From Sternotherus odoratus (Eukaryota; Chordata; Testudines; Kinosternidae): a stretch of 64,000 nt of DNA. Positions 1 to 11,596 of the stretch are shown here, in pieces (position 1 is the stretch's first letter; the number at the start of each line of letters is the position of its first letter). Made by a program: the position numbers and the translations under genes. Under the pieces are notes generated by a model, which saw only the letters and a program-made list of their open reading frames with translations, was not told the DNA's origin and did no database searches. Location of the stretch: contig JAVMKO010000006.1 of assembly GCA_032164245.1 (NCBI GenBank), forward strand, positions 7,827,001-7,891,000, in the 5' to 3' direction.

Positions 1-391
1 CATCTGCAGCGTCAAATCTATTTCACCGGAAAGTCATTAACCCTGCAATGTCCATGTGAATAACAGTGAAAGCAGTCAATCCTGGGCCGGATTCTCACAC
101 TAAGGCCCCTTTACACCTGTCCCTGGTAGGTTTAACTGGCTGTAAAAAAAAAAAAAAAAAAAAGTGGAAATGGCCCCCTGAAAATACTCCCTGTGCAGAG
201 GCCTCTTTGGATATGACGACACTTCAGTGTGAGCCCAGGGTTTGAACTCAGGTTAGAGGATAAGTTAGAACAGCCCTGAGGCTGCTCTGATTTACACTGG
301 TAGCTGTGTGGATCCTTTTCCAACCCCAGAATAGGGGGTTGGCAAGGCTACTTTTACTCCCTTGCCCTGTCTGTGCATCATAGATTTTGTA
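1..391. other. Intronic sequence, no gene
   Basis: No coding exon or classifiable repeat was recognised here. The only clear structure is a run of 20 A at 144-163. Short open frames across it look like chance frames. Confidence 0.5.
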
Positions 392-522
392 TACAGTAAA
401 ACCCCGATTTAACGGACTTCGGATGCAACGGACAAAATTTCCGCTGCATCCGAAATCCGTTTTTCGGGGTCCCACCTGCGGGCGGGCTGGCTGGCTGGCT
501 GCCGGCTCCCGCCTGCGGGCGG

Positions 523-850
523 GTGAGCGAGCTGCCGGCTGCCGGCTCCCGCCTGCGGGCGGGTGAGCGAGCTGCCGGCTCCCGCCTGCGGGCGGGTGAG
601 CGAGCTGCCGGCTCCCGCCTGCGGGCGGGTGAGCGAGCTGCCGGCTCCCGCCTGCGGGCGGGTGAGCGGGCTGCCGGCTCCCGCCTGTGGGCGGGTGAGC
701 GGGCTGCCGGCTCCCGCCTGTGGGCGGGTGAGCGGGCTGCCGGCTCCCGCCTGTGGGCGGGTGAGCGGGCTGCCGGCTCCCGCCTGTGGGCGGGTGAGCG
801 AGCTGCCGGCTCCCGCCTGCGGGCGGGCGGGCTGCCGGCTTCCGCCCGGG
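523..850. repeat. 33-bp GC-rich minisatellite inside the pogo-type element
   Basis: About nine tandem units of 33 bp, each containing 'gctgccggctcccgcctg' followed by 'ggcgggtgagcg'. Units vary at a few positions: CTGCGGG versus CTGTGGG, and GCGAGCT versus GCGGGCT. Variants are clustered, with a block of TGTGGG units in the middle, as expected from unequal exchange or slippage. Because 33 is a multiple of three, every frame is periodic and yields long spurious ORFs of 11-residue repeats on both strands. I do not regard these as genes. Confidence 0.9.
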
Positions 851-889
851 TCCCGGCAGCCGGGACCCGGGCGGGCGGGTTGAACCCCC

Positions 890-1024
890 ATATAATGGAT
901 TAATTCGGGCGAGGGGGTGTCCATTGTCAGCCGAAAGTCCGTTATTTAATCATTTTAAAAAATGATTAAATAACGGACTTTCGGCTTTAACGGACACCCC
1001 CTCGCCCGAATTAGTCCGTTATAT
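890..1024. repeat. Long foldback (hairpin) at the right end of the pogo-type element
   Basis: The left arm (about 890-956) and right arm (about 959-1024) are near-perfect reverse complements around an A/T-rich centre (cattttaaaaaatg). Each arm carries 'ttcgggcgagggggtgtcc' and 'gccgaaagtccgttatttaa' or its complement. Differences are a few substitutions and one 1-base indel. The transcribed strand would form a stem of about 65 bp. Confidence 0.9.
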
Positions 1025-1039
1025 CGAGGTTTCACTGTA

Positions 1040-2935
1040 TTTCTAATACAATTAACTGAGAAATTGTAGTTTTAAGGCCTGATTGGACCAGTCTGACCTC
1101 TTGCCTAACATAGGCCATAGAATTCCACTTATTCCAGTAATCGCTGCATCATGTCCCTGGTGTGTATAATTGTACTGTGCACCTAGTTATGCCAGAGTTT
1201 TAGTCCAAGAAGCTTATTGTTGAATGAACACTGTTGAAAGGTGAATTTATTCTCTACACCCAGGCCCTCTCTGGGAAGCTTTCGGAGAGCGCTGGATAAG
1301 TGATGTTTCCCTGGACTGTGATTTTAGCCAACCGATTACACCTGGTTTTGTACCACTTTGGTGAATGCTAAACGAATTAAAATGTCAGATCCCCAACCTA
1401 TTTCCGTTGCCTTGTGTTATAAATGGATAACAATGATCTCAAAATGAAAGAATGTGGCTAACCACTGTCATTTGGGATCTTCTCAAGTCCTACGGAAACT
1501 CCACATTCTTAAGGCCAGCTTGTGGTATGCCAGCACATTCCAATACTGTGAGGTGGAAGGAATACTGGTAGTGTGCGCTGTGATTTGTGTGACTGGGGTG
1601 GGGAGACACGGCTTTAAAAATACTCTTAATTATATTCTTTCTCGGCAACGCATTGATGCCATTTTTAGCCCATTACCAGATGCTACGATTTTTGCTTAAA
1701 TGGAGCCCATTATCTTATTGACCTAGTTTTTATTTTTTGCCGTTGAAATGTTCTATTTTCAGACACTTCAGAGCCGTTTCACAGTCAGTTCCTTGCTCTC
1801 CTGCCGATCGCAGGGTTTAGCTCTGAGTCTGGGAACACAGATGCTGCACAAGCTGCTGTGCAGCGTCACCCTTTTGGTAGCTGTTTTTGTGTACTTGAAC
1901 CAGTCCCTTAATTTCCTCTGGCCACAGAGCTCTAAGCAGCACTTGCCACTAGCCATTCTGTTGCTCTGTTCTGTTGGTCTCTCACCGGCACCTAGCCGAG
2001 TGGTTATACTGCAAGTCGGCCTCTTTGTGCACCCGTACGAGAGGCCCTGAGTCTGAGACTAAGGAGCACAGAGGCCCTGTGCTTCCAGAGTGGGTGAGGA
2101 AGCTCTGCTCTAGCCCGCCTGATGCCCAGGGTTGTCAGTCTGAGATGGTGACGGTAGCGGGTGCCGCTGGAGAGGCCCCGGAGGGAGCGAGGGCAGCTTG
2201 CTGCTGTGAGTTCTCTGCCCCTTCCGCTGAGCCAGCGCTGATCCTTTCCCGCATCATAAAGACCCCCACAGACTACTGCCAGAGCTCCCCTCCACGGAGC
2301 AGGGGCGGGGAGAGGGGCTAGTGACCAGGAGCCTCCGACTCCCTCCGGAAGGTTAGCTGTCGGGTGAGGAGCATTCAGGTAACTGGGTAGGCCGTGGGTG
2401 GGTGGGTTGTGTTGTTAGCATCCTGTCCCATGAATGCGACTGCTCAGAGGTCTCATTGGCTGACAAAAGCCTGCTCGTCAGGGAGGGAGAGGAGCTAACT
2501 GGCGTCCCTCTCTCACCACTGAGACTCTCTCCCTTCACGCCAGCCCCACAGGTTGGTATATTTGGTCTGGGGGGGATTCACTCAGCAGTATAGGAGCCCC
2601 AGAAACCTGCTCCTGTGTCGGCAGTTGAGGTTCTGGGGATGCACGGTTGCTCCATGCTTTGCAGAGGCGGGACAGGGCGGATTCCTTTTCCTTATGATCC
2701 CCACAATATATTCTCCTGCAGCAAACCAGGCTTCGTGACAGGGTCTCCACTTACAGTAACAGTGATGAGTGTGTTGCCTTCCAGCCTGGAGAGAGTAAAC
2801 TGTTTGAAGCACCAGAACTCAAGCAGGTGGCTGTCTCTGGTGTGACTGTCCAATTTGTATCGAGTTTGGGGTGTATATTTACAATTCTTCCTGAGTCCTG
2901 ACTTAAGTTCCCTATGCTGCCGCACATCTGTCTAT
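1040..2935. other. Intronic sequence, nothing recognised
   Basis: About 1.9 kb with no exon and no repeat family I can name. Several 60-115-codon open frames overlap on both strands between 1.45 and 2.9 kb. None has a recognisable domain, and they overlap each other in ways typical of chance ORFs. Confidence 0.5.
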
Positions 2936-3333
2936 TGAATGCCACACAGGCCCTCAGGGCTACGGCAGGGGGAGACACCTCTCCCCGCCAGCCCCAGCCC
3001 AGCCCTGCCTCCCTCTGCCGGCCCAATTAAGCCCAGCCCAAGAGCTGCCGTGGTGGGGAGATGCTGCGGGGGGGGGTTCTCCTTGCTGTAGCCCTGGGGC
3101 ATTTTGCATACCGAGCCCTTCATCCCTGGCCCCACCCCGCAGTCTGCACCCACTGCTAGAGCCCTCACCTCCTATCCCCCACACCTCCGCCCCAGCCCTG
3201 AGCCCCCTCCCACCTTCTAAACCCCTTGGCCCCACCCCTGCCACATGAATTTTGTTATGTGCACCAATATGGAGGTGCACATAGCAAAATTCATTCCACA
3301 CATGGGTGGGGAAAATTAGAGGGAACACCGGTC
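2936..3333. repeat. Fragment of a dispersed repeat with an internal hairpin
   Basis: A C-rich stretch is followed by a 20-bp inverted repeat (3246-3265 and 3274-3293, 19 of 20 pairs, containing 'attttgttatgtgcacc'). It ends with 'aaaattagagggaacacc'. Hairpin plus 'ttagagggaac' terminus suggests a MITE fragment with only one end kept. The family is uncertain, and no TSD can be seen because the left end is missing. Confidence 0.45.
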
Positions 3334-3339
3334 CTGACA

Positions 3340-5905
3340 CTTGCAGAGTAGAGCTGAGCTGTGTGCAGGTGACGCGACCTCACTGAAGGGCTAAGAAAGT
3401 CCTAAGGAAAGTTGACTTGTCCATTTTGCATGCAGGAAAGGTGTTCAGTGCAATCTTTAATGATACAAGAGGCTGGAAGGTTTAGGTGACATGAATAGAA
3501 TGTAACTGTGTCCGTTGGAGAATAAATCACTGTGGAGGATGTAATATAGTTAGTTATGTGTCACTCTATGGTGGTGCACGTGGAGGAGGGAAATTTTTGT
3601 GTATATGGAAACATGCCTTAGTGTGAGAGACTAAAGAAGGTCAATCCAATGCTTACGCCAGTGAAGATTCAGAGGTGACTTGGTCATGGTCCAGGAACCT
3701 GCATGGGGAAGTGATTTCTGACAGTAGATGGCTCAGATCTTGTAGAAAAAGACACAAGATCCATTGTTTGGTGCATATAAATCAAGATAGGGTGTCGATC
3801 TTAACTATTCACTGTCGCTCTAATAGAAGTTGCGTGCTTGGTGCAGGAATCGGGGTGGAATCCTCTGCCCTGTATTATGCAGGAGGTCAGACTTGGTGGT
3901 TATATGCGCCACTTTTGGCCTTAATATCTAGGGCCCCATGAATCTATGAATATTCTCTCTAACCTCTGTAAAAGGGGGACGCCTCCCCCTACAATGCACG
4001 TGTATTTTGACACCACACTGGGGCCTAGGCAGTAAGCGTATTTGTAAATATTGGCAGCTTCATATCAAGGGCAGAGGTGGCCTGTGAGAGTGGGGGGTTT
4101 CTAGGCACATGTTCCTTTGAAAGCAGGGCAGGGGAGCTGAATCAGAGGAGGGACCACAAACTGGCCTGGAAGTTGGGTAACTTTTACCTCTTTTAACTTT
4201 TTTCTATGAAGTTTGTTTTTTTATTGCATCTGTCAGGGACTTACAGCAGATTCTGTGCCTAAGTGTGTATGCTCCCACCAGGTTGTATTTTTGGTTTTTC
4301 TTTCTGCTCTGGGAAAAGCAAATCAATACTTTGCTTGAAAGAGGATTTTGGCTGCTTCGTCTGGGGAAGGCATTTGCTGGTGCTGTTGTAAGACACTGCG
4401 CTCTGTCCTCAAGGGAGGCAGAGAACTGTGAATGGGACAACCTGTGTACTTGCCCTGGGCATGAAGAAAGCTGTGATCTTCCCCAGCAGCAGTGCCACAG
4501 AAAGGTACCAGTGTGAGCACAAGATGACCTAACTGCACAAGGCCTCTGTCCCAGGTTACCTGGAGTCCCCTAATTACTGGTGAAATGTTACTGGCCTGTA
4601 AAGCAGTAGGTGCACCTGATGCTGTTGATGTTGCCAAATCATCTTTGTTTGGATTTGCCCGGTCACAGGTGATGTATCTTCCCTTTCACCTGCATGTGGA
4701 GCTGGAGCTAAATTGTTTAGATTTGTCTCCCAAGACTAGTTTTCTGCAGTTGCGGGCCCTGGTAGGCCTGTAAAGATAAAACAAAGAGGCGCGGTTACAA
4801 AGGACCCATCCCAGCCTGGGTCTATTCTTAGCCATGTATTGATACCAAGAGCATATTTTTAGAACTACAGTCATGTTTGCTATATCTAATGTGCTGTGGT
4901 GCCTTTTTCCCCTTCCAGTCAAATGAAGTGGTCTTTCCTTTCAGATTGCCATTCTGATGGATCTTTTTTTTAATTTTGCGTGGGCTTTATTTATAAAGCA
5001 AAACAAAACCGTGATGGGATAACAGTCAATGTGAATGTTTTTAATTGACCTATTTAAAGTAATCCAGTTTCTGACAGTGCACACTTTAAATAACGCATTG
5101 TAAAAAACCAAAGTCCTTCATTTTTTTCTGAGAGCTTTTTCTGCTCCCCTTTATAAAGTTATTTTCTTCTGTGCAGAAACTGTCTTATTGATTGACAATA
5201 CACTAGGAAGCAGTGAAATTAATTAGACGTACAAAGTAAACAAACTTTCACCAACATCTTTTAGTGATGGAGATCTTAAGTTTTAATTGTAGCTACAAAA
5301 TTCTCAGACAGAAATATCATTTTCCTGGTGTTGATGTTCCTTTAACCCTTGTGGACAGGAAACATGGTCTCATGGAATGAAGCTTAATCATGCAAGAGCT
5401 ATTTTTTCCTGTTGAACAAATGTAAGCTAATGGAATGCAAGCCTCATGCAGATTTTAATTTGCAGGCTGCTAAATTACCTGTATAGACATGAAGATCTCA
5501 AAGAAATAGGCAATAATAGAAGAATTTGCCAATGGTAGTATAGCTATAAAAGAGAATGTAGCTGCACATTGAATGATGGAAATCAAACTTTAATCGATAT
5601 GGGATCACTTGGATTCCAAAGAGCGTCTCAAGACAGTCTTCTCCCAGCTCCAAACAGATGGATGGGAGTATAAGATTTACTCAAAAATAGGAAATGGAGA
5701 AGCCTCCCCTCAACCTCTAATAGTAACTTATCTAAATTACATTTTTAATAACTCATTTTAAAATACGATGCAGGCAAATTCTCTTTCTCCAGGGTGACTT
5801 ATGTTGCAGTTAAAAACAGAAAGCCATTCTAGTCTGTCAGCCAAGTAAAACTTGGATTGCCTATCAAATCCAGAATTTCTTTGGCTGGTGATGGTATCTG
5901 ATCAC
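3340..5905. other. Intronic sequence, partly AT-rich and repeat-poor
   Basis: No exon or named repeat. The part from about 4930 to 5600 is AT-rich, has no ORF above 60 codons, and lacks the decayed-TE texture of its surroundings, so it may be unique intronic DNA. Confidence 0.45.
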
Positions 5906-5913
5906 ATTTAAGC

Positions 5914-6223
5914 CAGTGCTTTTTAAACCTATTTTTCCAGCCCTTCTGATGTCACCTTATCATGTCCTGTACTTCATCAATAGGCTTCCCTCTCACACCG
6001 TACCTATGGATTTTTATTAATCCTACATGTCTCAGGAAGTTTAGACAAAATGGGTTTTTGTTTTTTTTAACTAATCGTAGCTGAAATTCTAAACAAAAGA
6101 ACTTGCAAATATTCTGTTTGGGTTTACAAGTGGATATTCTGAGGAACGGAGTAGACGTGGGACCTCGCTGATTCTAAGGGTCTGGCAGGAAATAACTCGT
6201 GGGCCGCATGTTTGAGACCCCTG
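5914..6223. mobile_element. hAT-type MITE with perfect 8-bp TSD
   Basis: The element begins CAGTGCTTTTTAAACC and ends GTTTGAGACCCCTG, giving imperfect terminal inverted repeats of the 'CAGxGxTxTCAAAC' type common in hAT elements. It is flanked by a perfect 8-bp duplication, ATTTAAGC (5906-5913 and 6224-6231), the TSD length of the hAT superfamily. At 310 bp with no coding capacity it is non-autonomous. Confidence 0.85.
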
Positions 6224-7065
6224 ATTTAAGCCATTTTAGGCTAGGTCCTCAGATGACATGTATCATCATTACTCCATTGGAGTCTATAGAGCTATACTAG
6301 TTCAAAGCAGTTGAGAGTCAAGCCCTAAATTCCAATGCATTGGAGAGACTCTAGCTGCATACTAATTCTGTTATTAGACTGGAGATCCCCCTTCACATCA
6401 GTTTTTTCAGAAATACATAGGAAAATGTACATGTTCCTGTTGCACTTGGAGCAGATCAACTGCTGCATTACAGGGTCCTCAGGAAAAGCAAGTTTGGCAC
6501 ATGCATCTTTGGAAGTTGGTTAACAATTACTATTTGCTGGATTGGTATTTTTATCTTATGAAGATGACAAAGAGGGACATGTAAGCAGAGCTCAAAAAAA
6601 GATAACCGATCCTCCAATGGGTATCAAAGCATCTTGGAAAATACTATCCATAATCATGAGATTGTGGGCCAGGCACCCAGCAGGAATGAAAATCAGCAGA
6701 GATGGGACCAAGATGTATCCACTCTGCAGGTTGTGTTGGGAAGGGCTTTAACACCTGCCCACGCTTTTGAATGTAACATTGAAAGGAATGTTATGCTCTT
6801 TGTATTTGACGCCTTTACAAAGGGCCCTGTTAGAGTCACCAAATTCATTCTCAACTTTCAAAGCTTGATAAGACTATGGTGGGACGAGACCAGCACAACA
6901 ACACAAAAATGTTTTGAAGCTCAGAATCATGTGCAGATGAATGACCCTGATCCTGTGAAGGTATCACCGCATACATATTACACCCACATGGAGTAGTGTT
7001 GAAGATAATACTGTGAACATTTGGGCTCAAACTGGTGGTTCCCCTCTCAGGATTGGGATCAGAAT

Positions 7066-7428
7066 GGCCTGGTCTACACTACAGAGTTAGATCGACATAA
7101 GGCAGCATACATCGACCTGACTGTGTAAGCGTCTACACTAAAATGCAGCTCCCACCGATGTAACTCGCTCACGACACCAACTTAATAACTCCACCTTTGT
7201 GAGAGGTATAGTAGCGCTTAGGTCGATGCAGTGTCAGTGTAGACACTGTGTTGCTTGTATTGACTGTTACTGCCTTTCAGAAGCCATCCCAAATCCCCCA
7301 CACTGACAGTTCAATTGGTGCAAGTGCTCCTGGTGCGTAGTGTGGACACGCAGAAGTGATTTAATTACTGCGGTGGCTGTATGTCGACATAATTTAGGTT
7401 GACATAATTTTGTAGTGTAGACATACCC
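7066..7428. mobile_element. Harbinger-type MITE (gtctacact family)
   Basis: The left end GGCCTGGTCTACACTACA is inverted relative to the right end TGTAGTGTAGACATACCC. The interior repeats 'cgacataa' motifs in both orientations. Ends match the other 'gtctacact' elements here and the left end of the Harbinger remnant at 18729. No convincing 3-bp TSD survives at this copy (AAT and ACA). Confidence 0.7.
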
Positions 7429-7431
7429 ACA

Positions 7432-9556
7432 GACTTATGGAAAAACATGACCTGCTTCCAGCACCAGAAGACATTCTGGAAAGAATCTATTTTTCTTGTT
7501 GTTCTTTGTCCTGCATAAGCCATTTAATGCATTACTGTGAAACTTTCATTGCAATCAAATTATAAAAACATGAAGCCCCTGTTTCATCAATTTATATGAT
7601 TGCATTTCTGTAAACTATTCTAAAGACGAAGAGGGGGGAAATTTTGATTCCAAATTATAGACATTTCTGTAAGCTAAGATCTTTCCAAAGCTTGGACATA
7701 TAAGAGCAATGTGCTGTTCCTTTCATCCGTAGAGAACGTGGGATGCAGATCTGGCAGAGATCAACTGACTAATGTCACTAAGATGAAATCTTGAATTGAC
7801 TTTGTCTACATCATTCTTACCTCATCTTTGTCTGTACCTCATGTTCTTGCTCCTCTTTCCAGGAAGACAATTAATGATGTTTTCTTAATGACCGTTCCAG
7901 GACTGGAACAGCAGGAGGATTGCTATGTAAAACTGAAAAACATTTACCACAGTGTTCGGTCATACTATGGTTGGTTGAAGCCAAAGCACTGTTAATCTTA
8001 CACCATCATAAACACTAATGTCAGGGCTCAGAGCCAGCCAGTACAGTGCCCTGGTACCTCTTCCACACTGCCATTTGTTCTCCACAATCCAAGCTTTCAT
8101 TTACAAAGAAAATGTAAGTCTCTAGCCGTTCCAATTGCTGGGAGCCTGGAAGATGTGACCCAAGTGTAATGGATGCAGTGACTTTTGTCTGTTTTCAGAA
8201 TCAGAAACAGATGCGAACTTCCCCATTCATCTATTGGAGGCTAACATAGAAACCCAATAGTTACAATGCTCACATTTTAGGTGGGAGCAAAAAAAAATTT
8301 CTCAATCACCTCTGATTGTCAGCACCTCCGACTCTCGTGGTGTTAGATTCGCAGTAACTAAGTACCAGCCCACGTAGAGAGGAAGGCTGTAAAATATAAT
8401 CCCCAGATTTTTTTTTAAATAAGATTTTCTGTAACATCTTTGGCATATTCCATCCCAACTCTGATCTCCCTGGAGCCCATTCTCATCCCCTCCCTTACTC
8501 TTCTACTTAAACCTTCACTCTCCTCTGGCTCCTTTCCCTCACAGTACAAGCATGCTTTAGACCCTTCCATCTTAAATCCCCTCCACCTTGACCCCACTTG
8601 TCTCCAACCATCAGCCCATATCCCCTTTCCCTTTTCACCTCTAAACTTATTTAACACTTAATCTGCAGTCTGTGCCTGAAATTCCTCTCCTCCAATTCCA
8701 TCCTAAATCCTCTCTATTCCAGCTTCCACTCCTGGCACTCCACTGAAACCACTTTCACCAAATAAATAATACTTAATAATAATGATGATGGGATGGTGTG
8801 GAACAAATATTCTAGGGGGGATTTTCAAAACCACCCAAATTATATAGGACCACACATCCTATTGGTTTTCTGCACTCATCTGCACTTGTGGACCTGCATA
8901 ATTTGCTGTACTGCTTGTGAGGAATGTGTTCATCCCAAATTCATGTTAATAAAACCATTATACTACACCATTGTGTATTTTCTCTAGAGACAGGGTCAAT
9001 GAAAAAGTTCTTTCTTGGTCCCATTTTGCTGGAAACTGCCAGTATTTTACTGGCTGGACAGTGGTAGCCAGCTAGGCTGTCTTCTTAAGGTACCAGTAAT
9101 GTAAAGGTGCTGTGTATTTAAAGAAATTCATTAGCAAAAGTGAGATTTTTGATTATTCCGATCTTCTTTTCCCTTGGGCTAGATTTTGTTGATGACGGAC
9201 AGATTTCACTTGGGTCGCTGAAGGCATAAACTGATATCAACAGCAAGTTCTTGGAGCGTATATTAGGTGTGAGTTCGTGTGGACATAAAACTGTTATTCC
9301 CTTCCTCCTAATGCCTGTTTGTCTGGCCTGGCAGCTTTTGTTCACCTCTGAGGGGACATGAGAGGGCATGATTGTCTAAGAGACACTGTGAGTCCACTGG
9401 CAGATTTCTCTTGAGTGAAGACTGGGGACAAATTTGCTCTGACCATCCCCGCTAGACAGAACAGCACATCAACTTTGATAAGTTAGGTCTCCAGTGCCCT
9501 AGAGAAAAACGGCACCAGTTCCTTCTCTGAAGACAGCTCTTCTGCATACAGCGGTC
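7432..9556. other. Intronic sequence, nothing recognised
   Basis: No exon or classifiable element. 8430-8760 is pyrimidine-rich (CT-rich on the + strand), which opens mirror-image frames at 8415-8661 on both strands. These are composition artefacts. Confidence 0.5.
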
Positions 9557-9558
9557 AT

Positions 9559-9625
9559 GGAATCATAGACATGAAGGACTGGAAGGGACCTTAGTAGGTC
9601 ATCTCATCCAGTCCCCTGTGCAAAA
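9559..9625 (-). repeat. CR1 LINE 3'-end fragment
   Basis: Reads in reverse as the CR1 3' terminus: 'atcatagacatgaaggactg' then 'gaagggacctt' and 'ggtcatctcatccagtcccc'. Only about 65 bp remain, as expected from 5' truncation and decay. Confidence 0.75.
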
Positions 9626-10062
9626 CCTAAGACATGCACTGCTTTGTAAGGCCTGGATCCACTGCTGTGTGGATTGTCTTGAGGATCCCTCCAAATAATT
9701 TTCGGAGAGACCGGACCAATCCACACCATCCCCGTCTTCCCACATCACAGTCCCTATGGAAAAGCAACATGTACTGGGAGGCTGCCATGCTTGATGCTGT
9801 CCATTTCATGGCTGCAGAGCGGCAGCTGTAATGGGTTGGCTTCAGGGGTGGCTCTTGAGTGGAGTCTTTTCTCCTGCTGACACCTCAGTAGAGAAAGAAT
9901 CGGTAACAAACTTTTGATCGCTCAACTGGTTGAGGAAGAAGGTAGGCCCTGCAGAATGCCCTGAGGCTCCAGAGACTCGGGCTCTCTCAGACCATGGTGG
10001 GAAGCATGTTGCAGAGTCAAGGGCTGCCCCTGAGAAAACTCGGCTACCCATGTAAACTAAGG

Positions 10063-10423
10063 CTGGGGCTCTCAATCTTTTTCTTTCTGAGCCTCTCTGC
10101 CCCCTACCTTCCCCCGCTCCCCACAACATGCTATCAAAACTCCACTGCGCCACCTGTATCACCACAACTTTTCTGCGTATAAAAGCCAGGACCAGCGTTC
10201 GGGGATAGCAAGCAGGGCAATTGCCCGGGCTCCATGAAGCTACATCGCTTCGGCTTCAGCCCCAGGTGGTGGGGCTCAGGACCCCAGGATTCAGCACCAT
10301 GCAGTGGGACTTTGGCTTTCTGCTCTGGGCCCCTGCAAGTCTAATGCTGGCTCTGCTTGGCAGCCCCCCTGAAACCTACTCACGCCCCCCCAGAAGGCCC
10401 AGACCCCGGGTTGAGAACCACTG
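10063..10423. mobile_element. hAT-type MITE with 8-bp TSD
   Basis: Left end CTGGGGCTCTCAATC and right end GGGTTGAGAACCACTG are imperfect inverted repeats of a 'cagtggttctcaacc' terminus. Flanks are AACTAAGG (10055-10062) and AACTAAGA (10424-10431), an 8-bp TSD with one mismatch. The interior is GC-rich and non-coding. Confidence 0.8.
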
Positions 10424-10845
10424 AACTAAGAGATTGGTTGCCTGAACACCTCTGCTCTGATCTCTGCTGTTACAGGACCCCACGAAGAGAGAGGTGTGCT
10501 TCAGATAGGCAGGGCTCCAACCATTGAGGGCTTTGTTGCTCACCTTGAATTACTCCCAGAGAAGATCTGGAAGCTGGTGCAGAGCTCAGAGCCCCTGTGT
10601 TAAGGATGGCTGAGCACACAGGTCACTGCCTTCTACACCAAAAGCTCCTCAGGCGCAGTCCCTGTCTCAGCTCATTGCTCTAACCCACTCTCAAGGTGAC
10701 GAAGGCCTGGGTAGCTGTAGGGAGTTCCACATCCAGAAGTAGAAGCTGCAGCTTTCTAGCCTGAGCCTGAAGCAGATAAAGGTTGAACAAGACCTCTAGG
10801 TTGCCTTGTGTTCTCAACACAGGTTGGCATGCTGTCAATAAAGGG

Positions 10846-10975
10846 ATCCAAATTAGCTTTGCATTATTATTATCATAATTATTTATTTTTGTTTGTATGA
10901 TGGCAGCACCTGTTGTGTTAGGTGCTGTACAAAAACAAAAAAAAGACGTTAACTTACAGTCTAAGAAGAGAGACA
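10846..10975 (-). repeat. L2/CR1-like LINE tail fragment
   Basis: In reverse this matches a tail containing 'gtacagcacctaacacaaca' followed by a run of ATT/ATA triplets (about 10860-10890 on the + strand). The same tail type is on + at 59419 and 61590. Family name is tentative. Confidence 0.5.
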
Positions 10976-11596
10976 ACAGGTGGATACAGCAACCAGACAG
11001 AGGCAGCAGAAAAGAGACTTTTATGAGGCCTCGGTCTTGCTCTGGATGCTCAGAAAAGGGAAGATCGTCCCTTCCTACAGAAAATCCTTCAGGGAGGTGG
11101 CACTGGAGCTGCCCATTTCATCAGGCTTCCTCATAGTTTCCCCACAAGTTGAGAGGGTTTTTCTGGATGGTGCAGGTCGGGAGAGTCAGGAATTCACAAC
11201 TCTGTAGATCCTGGGACTCCTAGAGGAAGGAACCCCTCAAATTCTCGGAGGCAGAAGGGACTGCCTCTCTGCCCAGGCGGCATTGGCAGGGGCCCATGGT
11301 TCTTGGAAGGCGGTGTTAATGGAAAGTCAGCGAGAGCACTGAAATGCTATGGTTGAGTAATGCATAAAGTTTGAACAAGCAATATTTGCATAGGAATTGT
11401 TTGGAAAGGTGTTTTATCTTTAGAAGCAATGATGCTTCATTAATCTCTTTAACAATGCTAGCCCATAAATTATATTTACATAATAGGTGTATTTACATAA
11501 TGAGTTTCACTTGGACGTTACATGAATGGGGATTAGAAGCAACTGTATCCTCAGACAGTCTGATCATTCTCCATAAGTATGTACCAAATGTTCCAA

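Larger units (their letters stand above)
394..1037. mobile_element. pogo/Tigger-type non-autonomous DNA transposon with minisatellite core
   Basis: The element starts CAGTAAAACC (394) and ends GGTTTCACTG (1037). These are imperfect terminal inverted repeats, and TA dinucleotides flank both sides (392-393, 1038-1039), the TSD expected of Tc1/mariner-pogo elements. The left end reads 'gatttaacggac' and the right end 'gtccgttatatcgagg', so the inverted repeats extend inward. There is no transposase. The core is a GC-rich tandem array (about 489-850). The right third is a long foldback with arms about 890-956 and 959-1024. A second copy with the same ends and a different core lies at 30675-31377. 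Family assignment rests on termini and TSD only. Confidence 0.8.

Noticed and set aside
409..924. 171-codon minus and 106-126-codon plus frames
   Set aside because: They are periodic readings of the 33-bp minisatellite in several frames; no unique sequence or domain.
8415..8661. Paired frames on both strands
   Set aside because: Pyrimidine-rich strand bias removes stops on both strands; no domain.
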